Below, piece after piece: positions 1 through 5,597 of a DNA stretch of 14,576 nt; the first letter of the stretch is position 1, and every line of letters begins with the position of its first letter. The DNA comes from Saprospiraceae bacterium (GTDB lineage Bacteria; Bacteroidota; Bacteroidia; Chitinophagales; Saprospiraceae). The stretch is from NCBI GenBank assembly GCA_020630045.1, contig JAHDCE010000031.1:1-14576 (forward strand). The letters are read 5' to 3'. The translations under genes were made by a program, and so were the position numbers. A model generated the notes under the pieces. The model saw nothing but the letters and a program-made list of their open reading frames with translations, ran no database searches and was not told the DNA's origin.

Positions 1-853
1 TGTCATAATCGAAGGCGTGAAGTGGCTGACCCAATTCATGCAAGATGAAGTTGGTGATATCTACGATGTTATTGATTGAACGGACACCGATCGCTTCGAT
101 GCGGGTTTTTAACCAGTCAGGAGATTCTTTGACGGTTATTCCTTTGATACAGATGCCTGCATACCTAGGACAATCTTTCAAGTTTTCAACGGATACATCA
201 ATCGATAAGTCGGTATTGTCGATGTCAAATGCCGATACATTTGGCAAGTGAATCGGTTTGTCATATCCATGATGTACTTTCAACGCGGCTCCTAGGTCTT
301 GGGCGACTCCAAAGTGTGAAGTGGCATCGGATCGGTTAGGGGTCAGGCCGATTTCGAATATGGCGTCCGTTTCAACGTCAAAATAATTGATGGCCGGTGC
401 TCCGACGACTGCGTCGTCGGAAAGGACGATGATACCGTCATGGCTCTTGCCCACTCCGATTTCATCTTCGGCGCAAATCATGCCCATTGAGACTTGTCCT
501 CGGATTTTACCTTTTTTGATTTTGAAAGGTTCCCCTTCAATAGGGTAGAGTGTGGTTCCTACGGTGGCTACGACTACTTTTTGCCCTTGGGCGACATTAG
601 GCGCTCCGCAGACGATGTGAAGTTCCTCTTCCGCACCCACATTTACTCTAGTGATAGAAAGTCGATCCGCATCAGGATGCTTGTCCCTGAAGGTGACATG
701 ACCTACGACAAGGCCCTTCAATCCTCCTTTTATGCTTTCTGTATATTCGATTCCTTCGATTTCTAGTCCGGTGTCAGTAAGGATTTCTCCTACTTTTTCG
801 GCAGGCATATCGATTTGTAGATAATCTTTGAGCCAGTTGTATGATACTTTCAT
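1..853 (-). CDS. pheT: Phenylalanyl-tRNA synthetase beta subunit, N-terminal part (cut by window edge)
   Basis: This is the beta subunit of the cytoplasmic alpha2beta2 enzyme that charges tRNA-Phe with phenylalanine. The reading frame opens with ATG at 853 and stays open to the window edge, giving 284 codons of a protein that is usually about 800 residues. The start MKVSYNWLKDYL and the early TGLEIEG are typical of PheT. Residues about 40-150 form the OB-fold tRNA-binding domain, with the signature HPDADRL, then CGAPN, and GMICAEDEIG. The B3/B4 editing region begins around residue 190 (TPNRSDATSHFG) and continues through NNIVDITNF and HELGQPLHAFDYD before the cut. No Shine-Dalgarno site is visible upstream. 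A strong hairpin at 870-900 lies in the leader, 16 bases from the ATG. A second short hairpin (401-421) lies inside the gene. The identification is firm; only the C-terminal two thirds are missing. Confidence 0.97.
   Translation of the reverse strand, partial: MKVSYNWLKDYLQIDMPAEKVGEILTDTGLEIEGIEYTESIKGGLKGLVVGHVTFRDKHPDADRLSITRVNVGAEEELHIVCGAPNVAQGQKVVVATVGTTLYPIEGEPFKIKKGKIRGQVSMGMICAEDEIGVGKSHDGIIVLSDDAVVGAPAINYFDVETDAIFEIGLTPNRSDATSHFGVAQDLGAALKVHHGYDKPIHLPNVSAFDIDNTDLSIDVSVENLKDCPRYAGICIKGITVKESPDWLKTRIEAIGVRSINNIVDITNFILHELGQPLHAFDYD
401..421. repeat. 9-bp perfect hairpin inside pheT
   Basis: Arms 401-409 and 413-421 are exact reverse complements (TCCGACGAC / GTCGTCGGA) around a 3-base loop. 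It encodes S-D-D-A-V-V-G of PheT. An arm of this length with a tiny loop could arise by chance in a window this size, so alone it means little. It matters because it resembles longer hairpins nearby. Confidence 0.6.
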
Positions 854-869
854 GGTATTTTTCAGTTTA

Positions 870-900
870 TCGTTCCGACGGCTGACAGCCGTCGGAACGA
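870..900. repeat. 14-bp perfect hairpin in the pheT leader
   Basis: Arms 870-883 and 887-900 are exact reverse complements (TCGTTCCGACGGCT on the left) around the loop GAC. The element is GC-rich, unlike the AT-rich sequence around it. It lies 16 bases before the pheT start on the minus strand. No T-run follows on either strand, so it is a poor intrinsic terminator. It could fold in the pheT 5' leader, bind a protein as DNA, or be a dispersed repeat; the sequence does not decide between these. Confidence 0.85.
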
Positions 901-927
901 GCGGCAAAGTTACGGAATAAGGATGAA

Positions 928-951
928 TTGATTTTGCAATTGCAAAATCAA
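928..951. repeat. 24-bp perfect palindrome
   Basis: Positions 928-939 (TTGATTTTGCAA) are followed directly by their exact reverse complement at 940-951, with no spacer. A run of A follows on the plus strand. It sits between two other hairpins in the gap that separates pheT from the divergent glucosaminidase gene. A spacerless palindrome fits a dimeric DNA-binding protein site at least as well as an RNA hairpin; no regulator gene is in view. Confidence 0.8.
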
Positions 952-968
952 AAAAAGTTCCTTTCTGA

Positions 969-1005
969 AGTTCCCGTTTAAAACGATACGTTTTAAACGG
1001 GAACT
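969..1005. repeat. 17-bp perfect hairpin upstream of the glucosaminidase gene
   Basis: Arms 969-985 and 989-1005 are exact reverse complements (AGTTCCCGTTTAAAACG on the left) around the loop ATA. It ends 40 bases before the first possible start of the glucosaminidase gene. The plus-strand sequence after it is A-rich, not T-rich, so it does not look like a terminator in that direction. It is the third inverted repeat in this 192-bp gap. Confidence 0.85.
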
Positions 1006-1045
1006 AAAATTAAAAACAAAATGTTTTAAATGTAAATACTGTTTT

Positions 1046-1750
1046 ATGAAAGGAAAAATGAATCGTCTGTTACATATATATAAAGTTTCTATGCATAATT
1101 TGGTTTCTGTATGGAATAAAAATTGGTATAAATATTTAATTATTGTTTATGCCGGATTTGTAATTCATACAAAAGATTTGAATATGCAAATTCAGCTTTC
1201 GAAAAGTAATATTGGAATAACGGATTCGTCTTATTTCAATAATGATTCTATTCCAATAAAGAAAAATGTCAGTTTTGTAATTCCGGAAAAAGAAAATTTA
1301 GAAAAGAAAAATCGTTACGAAAAGTATATTGAAAAACATGCTCCGCTTGCAATTCATGAAATGAAAAAATATGGAATTCCTGCTTCTGTAAAATTAGCTC
1401 AAGGTTTGCTTGAGACAAATGCGGGGAAATCAAAGCTTTATGTAGAGTGTAAAAATAATTTTGGAATTAAATGCTTTTCGAAAAAATGCAAAAAAGGACA
1501 TTGCAGAAATTTTGAAGATGATTCGCATAAAGATTTTTTTAAAAATTATTCTTCAACTGCAGAATCATATCGAGATCATTCTGTTTTTTTACAGAAAAAG
1601 CGATATCGCCATTTGTTTGATATTGGAATAAGCGATTATGAAAAATGGTGTTATGGTTTAAAGGAAGCCGGTTATGCGACGGATAAAAAATATCCGGAAA
1701 AATTAATTCGAATTATTAAGAAATATGAATTGTATCGTTTTGATAATTGA
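1046..1750 (+). CDS. GH73-type glucosaminidase (peptidoglycan hydrolase), membrane-anchored
   Basis: A 234-residue protein with an N-terminal membrane segment at about 28-40 (YLIIVYAGFVI) and a glucosaminidase domain (PF01832, FlgJ/LytG-like) at about 98-230. This family cleaves N-acetylglucosaminyl bonds in peptidoglycan. The motif KLAQGLLETNAG contains the expected catalytic glutamate, E123; NNFGIKC, ESYRDHSVFL and GYATDKKY are family-typical. Cysteines 135 and 143, with 148 and 153, may pair. There is no C-terminal LysM domain, which many Bacteroidota relatives carry. Two starts are possible: ATG 1046, or ATG 1058, which has AAAGGA just upstream; either keeps the membrane segment. Base composition is clearly more AT-rich than pheT or the peptidase gene (about 20-37% GC in lines I counted, against about 45%). 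Transfer from elsewhere or relaxed constraint could explain this. The last codons lie inside a palindrome. Family assignment is firm; cellular role is inferred. Confidence 0.9.
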   Translation: MKGKMNRLLHIYKVSMHNLVSVWNKNWYKYLIIVYAGFVIHTKDLNMQIQLSKSNIGITDSSYFNNDSIPIKKNVSFVIPEKENLEKKNRYEKYIEKHAPLAIHEMKKYGIPASVKLAQGLLETNAGKSKLYVECKNNFGIKCFSKKCKKGHCRNFEDDSHKDFFKNYSSTAESYRDHSVFLQKKRYRHLFDIGISDYEKWCYGLKEAGYATDKKYPEKLIRIIKKYELYRFDN

Positions 1751-1770
1751 AATTTCAATTATCAAAACGA
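1735..1770. terminator. 36-bp perfect palindrome spanning the glucosaminidase stop codon
   Basis: Positions 1735-1752 (TCGTTTTGATAATTGAAA) are followed with no spacer by their exact reverse complement. The left arm encodes the last residues R-F-D-N and the TGA stop (1748-1750). Lying between convergent genes, it is probably a transcription end signal working in one or both directions, together with the next hairpin. It lacks a clean T-run, so termination is an inference. Confidence 0.6.
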
Positions 1771-1783
1771 CTTGCTCAAGTGT

Positions 1784-1840
1784 TTGATTGACAGTGATTA
1801 ATAGAAGTTAATTGCTGTCAATCAATTTTGTATTGGTTTT
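1784..1840 (+). terminator. Intrinsic terminator between convergent genes
   Basis: Arms 1784-1801 and 1808-1825 pair over 18 positions around a 6-base loop. The only non-Watson-Crick positions are a TG facing a TG, which form G-U wobbles in plus-strand RNA but C-A mismatches in minus-strand RNA. T-rich sequence (1826-1840) follows on the plus side. It therefore best fits a terminator for the glucosaminidase gene. The right arm contains the stop codon of the minus-strand gene (1822-1824). Confidence 0.7.
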
Positions 1841-2211
1841 AGATTTCCTTGTGCTAGTTGTTGTAGTTTACTTGTAAATGCAGGGTTTTTTCCGGGCTCC
1901 CATTTTTCATTTTTGTAAATTAACGAAAAGTAACTGTATCTATTTCTTTCGGAAGAAATAGATACAGTTATAACATCTCTTTCCTGAGGTTCGTATTCAA
2001 AGTCAAACGGGTTGGATTTGTTGAGTTGTTCTGAGATGTTTTTTATGTTTACTCCGTTTTCTAAATCTGTTTGAGGTGGCAATATTTTTCCTCTAATATT
2101 GGTTTGTTTTCTTCCTAGGAATCGGGTGAGTCTCCAAGTGTATTCTTCTTGTTTTAATTCATCTTCTGTGCCGCAGGTGCAGAAGATGAATTTTTCATTT
2201 TGGTCGCACAT
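1822..2211 (-). CDS. Hypothetical protein, 129 aa, second gene after ribE
   Basis: I do not recognise this family. The protein is hydrophilic, has no signal peptide or membrane segment, and is probably cytoplasmic. Cysteines at 2, 11 and 13 include a C-T-C-G motif near the N-terminus, which could bind a metal or be redox-active, but nothing else supports that. The C-terminal half has an alternating pattern (DVITVSISSERNRYSYFSLIY) suggesting beta strands. Its ATG (2209-2211) is one base past the ribE stop (2213-2215), so the two are probably co-transcribed and translationally coupled. Two long inverted repeats lie inside the frame (1931-1970 and 2156-2192), and its stop codon is inside the terminator hairpin. 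Coding status is supported by the tight spacing to ribE and a frame open over its whole length. Confidence 0.75.
   Translation of the reverse strand: MCDQNEKFIFCTCGTEDELKQEEYTWRLTRFLGRKQTNIRGKILPPQTDLENGVNIKNISEQLNKSNPFDFEYEPQERDVITVSISSERNRYSYFSLIYKNEKWEPGKNPAFTSKLQQLAQGNLKPIQN
1931..1970. repeat. 18-bp perfect hairpin inside the 129-aa gene
   Basis: Arms 1931-1948 (TAACTGTATCTATTTCTT) and 1953-1970 are exact reverse complements around the 4-base loop TCGG. It lies fully inside coding sequence, specifying V-S-I-S-S-E-R-N-R-Y-S-Y. With random bases an 18-bp exact arm with so short a loop would be very unlikely in a window this size. No T-run follows on the coding strand. Confidence 0.9.
2156..2192. 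repeat. 17-bp near-perfect hairpin over the C-T-C-G motif
   Basis: Arms 2156-2172 and 2176-2192 pair at 15 of 17 positions around the loop GCA. The two exceptions are a TG facing a TG, as in the terminator at 1784-1825. These are wobble pairs on the plus strand and mismatches on the coding (minus) strand. The hairpin covers the codons for K-F-I-F-C-T-C-G-T-E-D-E-L near the start of the 129-aa gene. Confidence 0.8.
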
Positions 2212-2212
2212 T

Positions 2213-2824
2213 TTATATTGATTTAGTGATTCTGTTTTGATATGCTTTTATGTATTTGGAAATGTATTTTCCAATAATGTCGAACTCTAAATTAATATTA
2301 TCTCCGACCTTCAAATATTTGAAGGTCGTATGTTCGTGAGTAAATGGGATAATGGCGACGCTGAACTTGTCGTCGACGGGGTCGACGACAGTTAGACTTA
2401 CACCATTGATGCAAACAGATCCTTTGTTTACTAGTATGTGTTCTTCTGTTGGTTGGTATTTAAATGTATAATACCAACTTCCGTCCATTTCTTTTATTTC
2501 AATACATTGGCCGGTACCATCTACATGTCCTTGTACCATGTGTCCATCTAGGCGTGCTCCTGAAACCATCGCACGTTCAAGGTTGACTTGTTGTTGATGT
2601 TTCAATTCTCCTAGATTGGTTTTGATTAATGTTTCCTCTATGGCGGTGACGACGTATTCATTATTGTCAATCGATACAACGGTCAGGCAAACACCATTGT
2701 GAGCGACACTTTGGTCGATTTTTAGTTCTTCCGTAATAGAAGAGGAAATGGTGAAATGAATATTTGTTCCTTCCTTTACAATGTTGGTTACTGTTCCTAA
2801 AGTTTCAATGATTCCGGTAAACAT
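2213..2824 (-). CDS. ribE: Riboflavin synthase, alpha-type
   Basis: This enzyme makes riboflavin by dismutating two molecules of 6,7-dimethyl-8-ribityllumazine, the last step of the pathway, in the cytoplasm. The 203-residue length is normal and the start MFTGIIE is diagnostic. The two lumazine-binding repeats are visible: residues about 1-97 with SVAHNGVCLTV (39-49) and about 98-196 with SVCINGVSLTV (136-146). The linking signature ERAMVSGARLDGHMVQGHVDG-like segment lies at 83-103. No other rib gene is nearby, and no FMN riboswitch is recognisable in the 85 or so bases upstream, which contain only a 7-bp inverted repeat (2841-2847 and 2861-2867). It is followed one base later by the 129-aa gene. 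Three inverted repeats lie within its coding sequence. Confidence 0.97.
   Translation of the reverse strand: MFTGIIETLGTVTNIVKEGTNIHFTISSSITEELKIDQSVAHNGVCLTVVSIDNNEYVVTAIEETLIKTNLGELKHQQQVNLERAMVSGARLDGHMVQGHVDGTGQCIEIKEMDGSWYYTFKYQPTEEHILVNKGSVCINGVSLTVVDPVDDKFSVAIIPFTHEHTTFKYLKVGDNINLEFDIIGKYISKYIKAYQNRITKSI
2305..2328. repeat. 24-bp perfect palindrome inside ribE
   Basis: Positions 2305-2316 (CGACCTTCAAAT) are followed with no spacer by their exact reverse complement. On the coding strand it specifies T-T-F-K-Y-L-K-V in the second lumazine-binding domain. An exact 12-bp arm at zero spacing is unlikely by chance in a window this size. Confidence 0.85.
2368..2390. repeat. 10-bp perfect hairpin inside ribE
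   Basis: Arms 2368-2377 (TGTCGTCGAC) and 2381-2390 are exact reverse complements around the loop GGG. The coding strand reads V-V-D-P-V-D-D across it. It lies about 40 bases from the palindrome at 2305-2328. Chance is possible for this one alone. Confidence 0.75.
2452..2478. repeat. 9-bp inverted repeat inside ribE, 9-base loop
   Basis: Arms 2452-2460 (GTTGGTATT) and 2470-2478 are exact reverse complements. The coding strand specifies W-Y-Y-T-F-K-Y-Q. With the longer loop this is the weakest member of the group and may be chance. Confidence 0.5.
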
Positions 2825-2909
2825 GTTTTCTTTTTGTAATTGAACTCGTTTTTGGTGTTAGAGTTCATGGTTAGTACATTGCCTCAAAAGTAACGACAGT
2901 TCCATCAAT

Positions 2910-2940
2910 AAAAAAACGGCGACTCCGATAGGAGTCGCCG
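2910..2940 (-). terminator. Intrinsic terminator of the 793-aa T9SS cargo gene
   Basis: Arms 2917-2926 and 2931-2940 are exact 10-bp reverse complements (CGGCGACTCC) around GATA. On the minus strand the stem is followed by seven T (2910-2916). It lies 37 bases after the stop codon of the 793-aa gene. This is a textbook intrinsic terminator and also insulates ribE from upstream transcription. Confidence 0.9.
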
Positions 2941-2954
2941 CAAGAATGTCTAAC

Positions 2955-2972
2955 ATGAACAGGGAATGAAAA
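2955..2972 (-). repeat. Conserved 18-bp element after the 793-aa gene
   Basis: The plus-strand string ATGAACAGGGAATGAAAA here is identical to 5574-5591, which follows the paralogous gene. In both places it sits a few bases past the stop codon and before the terminator hairpin. The surrounding noncoding bases differ. Confidence 0.85.
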
Positions 2973-2977
2973 ACATT

Positions 2978-5359
2978 TTATTGCCTTGTCTTGGTGAATT
3001 TTTCCGTGAACAAGATTTTTTTATCGGTACGTCCAATGATAAAGTGTTGGCCGTCATCCAATGTCGAAATATTGATATTGGTGGAATTGAATCCTTGTTG
3101 CAACTTCACGAATCTTCCTTGAAGGACAACGCGTCCTAAAATATCTTGAATGATATATTCCGCATCAGCGGTTTCGTCCATTTCAAAGGCTATGCTGATA
3201 TGCTCTTGAGCAGGATTCGGATATAACTTAGCGTTAGGTATTTCTCTTTGTCTAAGTGTATTGGGGTCACTATAATCAAAAGTCAATAGTGCCGGATGAC
3301 TATATGGACCCCAGTAGCCATCGCTACTACATTTGGCTCGGATTTGTAATTCGTAGGTTTCAAAATGTTCGATAATCGGAGCGCTCAGTCCCATTTGGCT
3401 GGCTACCCGAGAGGCGGTATTCCAAGTGGATGCTCCGTCCTTCCGGAATCGGATTTCATACTTGGTAGCTCCGGGGACATCGGGCCAGTTCAAGTGATAT
3501 TCGAAGGCATATCCTGCCGGATTTTGTGTGAGTAAAATATCTTCAGGTGCAACCGCCGGACAATCTTGTTGTGTGAATGAATGGGTTGGGCTTAAATCCG
3601 TCCATCCATCTTGACAGAGCGACTTCACTCGGATTCGATAATGTTTACCATACAATAGTTCGTCAAGTATGATGCTGTTGTAATTCGTTACTTGTTCGAT
3701 CCAAGGACTGAATACACCGGGACTGATTCGGTACTTGTATTTTACCCAATATTTTTCCGCATATGGCATGGCGTCCCAGGTTACTTCGCTACTTGTATTG
3801 TTCAATACTTCAACTTCGATATTGCCGGGAGCCGAACATTCCGGACAATCCGGAGACCCTGTGGGCTGGATGGTTAGAGTCGCTGTTTCTTGAACTTCAC
3901 AGTAGCCGTTTGTAGCGGTGACAGTGTATACATGTACGCCCGGACTGAGTTCTGAGATATCAACAACCATTGATGCACTATTGGGGCTCAATATTAGCCC
4001 TGGACCGTTCCATGTGTATTGGAGTATGGGCTCGTCACTCGTTGCTTCCAGTGTCGCAAAAGATATTGTTCCTTCACAAATGACTTGGTCAGTAGTCGTC
4101 AATGAAAAGGTTTCATTGTCCTGAATGAATTCAAAAGTTTGTGTCGATTCACAGGATGGACCATAGGAGGTAATCGTACCGTTGACAACCGTTGAGGCGG
4201 CGATAGGAGTTCCTGTTAAATTGATAGGATTACCGGTTCCTGAAACCGAACCTGAGGAGGAATAAAATGTCCAAGAATATGAAATGTCACTTGGCCCGAA
4301 TATATGCAAAATTAAGTCATCTCCAGGACAGTTTGATTCTACTCCGATTTCTAATGGAGGACATTCTGTAATGCAAGACCCGGGGGTCCATGAAGTAATA
4401 CCTTCTCTATATGCATAACAACCGTTTGAATAAGTAATACCGTCACAACCGCAAACGGGGTCGACAATATCTTGACAAATGACAAGTTGTTCTGTTAATA
4501 ACGAAGAGTAACATGGTGCATTGGGTGTAATTAAGATGGTACAATTAGATCCAATGCCACCGTTGGCATCAGTAACGGTTACGCATATTTCATAAACATC
4601 CTCACCGGGCATGGAATAAATAGGATTGGCGGTAGAGGATGTCATCGTTCCGAAAGGTAATTCCCATACGAATTCATAAGGCCCTTCGCCACCGGAAACC
4701 GTTCCGTTCATATAGTAGGTTAAAGGGCCGGCAAAAGCTTCTTGGGGATTGAGGTTTACGTTTAGCCCGTAAGGGGGGCATTCCGATGCTCCGTAATCGA
4801 ATACTGTGAGTTGGACTTCTTCTTGTTGGACGCAAACGCCGTCCGTTGCTGTCACCGTATATTGATAAGGGCCGTCGCCATATAGGACTGGGAATAGATA
4901 GGAGGTCTTTATAGTAGCTTCTGCCCCCTCCGAGTATTCGATGGCGGGTCCTTCCCAACTGTATTGTAAACTCGGATCCGGGTTAGAGACAACGAGATAA
5001 GCGAATTCGTCATTTTCACAAACCGTAACATCTTCAATAATGATGTCGGGGCTCGGAATAACGTTGACCGTAATGGATTCTTCTTGTAGGCAAATTCCAT
5101 TGGTAATCGTTACTTGACAAGTGTATTCTCCGGCAGCCCATGATGAAGTGGGGAGACTGAAATCAGCTCCTGTATGATAAACGACACCGCAATCCCAAGT
5201 AATGGTGTATCCGGGAGCGGAGGGGCCTGTTATGTTTTCTCCTTCACAAGTTTCCATGTAAGAATTAACCACGATGTCACATGAAGTTTGGGCATTTGAA
5301 AACAATGGGAAGGTTAAATACGAAAGCACGAATAGGAAAAAGATGATTCTTTGATTCAT
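2978..5359 (-). CDS. T9SS cargo protein with Ig/PKD-like, Kazal-like and FnIII domains (793 aa)
   Basis: A secreted multidomain protein. Residues 1-23 are a signal peptide (hydrophobic core, SNA|QT cleavage). Ig-like domains follow at about 26-102 and 103-187, a PKD-like domain at 197-278, a Kazal-like domain at 283-329 (PVCGCDGITYSNGC), two further Ig-like domains at about 334-412 and 413-497, and two FnIII-like domains at 508-598 and 599-695. The type A T9SS sorting domain at about 710-793 starts with KLYPNP, has GRVVLQG, and ends with KILFTEKFTK. T9SS proteins are exported across the outer membrane and usually anchored to the surface or released after this domain is removed. There is no enzymatic domain, so an adhesin, matrix or inhibitor role is plausible but not shown. 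Its C-terminal 280 residues closely match those of the 1257-aa neighbour, so the two are paralogs. It has its own terminator; no promoter of the known Bacteroidota consensus is visible upstream. Confidence 0.92.
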   Translation of the reverse strand: MNQRIIFFLFVLSYLTFPLFSNAQTSCDIVVNSYMETCEGENITGPSAPGYTITWDCGVVYHTGADFSLPTSSWAAGEYTCQVTITNGICLQEESITVNVIPSPDIIIEDVTVCENDEFAYLVVSNPDPSLQYSWEGPAIEYSEGAEATIKTSYLFPVLYGDGPYQYTVTATDGVCVQQEEVQLTVFDYGASECPPYGLNVNLNPQEAFAGPLTYYMNGTVSGGEGPYEFVWELPFGTMTSSTANPIYSMPGEDVYEICVTVTDANGGIGSNCTILITPNAPCYSSLLTEQLVICQDIVDPVCGCDGITYSNGCYAYREGITSWTPGSCITECPPLEIGVESNCPGDDLILHIFGPSDISYSWTFYSSSGSVSGTGNPINLTGTPIAASTVVNGTITSYGPSCESTQTFEFIQDNETFSLTTTDQVICEGTISFATLEATSDEPILQYTWNGPGLILSPNSASMVVDISELSPGVHVYTVTATNGYCEVQETATLTIQPTGSPDCPECSAPGNIEVEVLNNTSSEVTWDAMPYAEKYWVKYKYRISPGVFSPWIEQVTNYNSIILDELLYGKHYRIRVKSLCQDGWTDLSPTHSFTQQDCPAVAPEDILLTQNPAGYAFEYHLNWPDVPGATKYEIRFRKDGASTWNTASRVASQMGLSAPIIEHFETYELQIRAKCSSDGYWGPYSHPALLTFDYSDPNTLRQREIPNAKLYPNPAQEHISIAFEMDETADAEYIIQDILGRVVLQGRFVKLQQGFNSTNINISTLDDGQHFIIGRTDKKILFTEKFTKTRQ

Positions 5360-5533
5360 TTTAATTGTGTTTTTTGATAAAGAGTGAGAAAATTGAAAAG
5401 AGGAATAGTGCTTTTGATAATAGAGTTTAAAATATTTAATAAATGAGTTTTAGGTCAGGATAACTTCTGAATCCATTGTTCTTCTTTCTGAATAGTGGAT
5501 GACAGTTTCTAGGAGATTTGTTTTTTGATGATG

Positions 5534-5567
5534 AAATAAAACAACGACCCCAAAAAGGGGCCGTTGT
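5534..5567 (-). terminator. Intrinsic terminator of the 1257-aa T9SS cargo gene
   Basis: Arms 5541-5551 and 5557-5567 pair over 11 positions around five A. The single exception is a G-U wobble in minus-strand RNA (an A-C mismatch on the plus strand), which shows the direction. T-rich sequence (5534-5540) follows on the minus strand. It starts 30 bases after the stop codon. Confidence 0.85.
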
Positions 5568-5573
5568 CGTTAT

Positions 5574-5591
5574 ATGAACAGGGAATGAAAA
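5574..5591 (-). repeat. Conserved 18-bp element after the 1257-aa gene
   Basis: Identical to 2955-2972 downstream of the paralog, and placed the same way between stop codon and terminator. It may be left from the duplication that made the two genes, or be kept as part of the mRNA 3' end. Confidence 0.85.
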
Positions 5592-5597
5592 CTGCGT

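Noticed and set aside
494..766. 90-codon plus-strand open frame
   Set aside because: It is antisense to the tRNA-binding domain of pheT.
870..1005. CRISPR array or insertion-sequence ends
   Set aside because: The three inverted repeats have unrelated sequences and irregular spacing, and there are no cas or transposase genes.
2825..2910. FMN riboswitch upstream of ribE
   Set aside because: The leader is short and AT-rich, and shows only a 7-bp inverted repeat, not the multi-helix conserved core of the RFN element.
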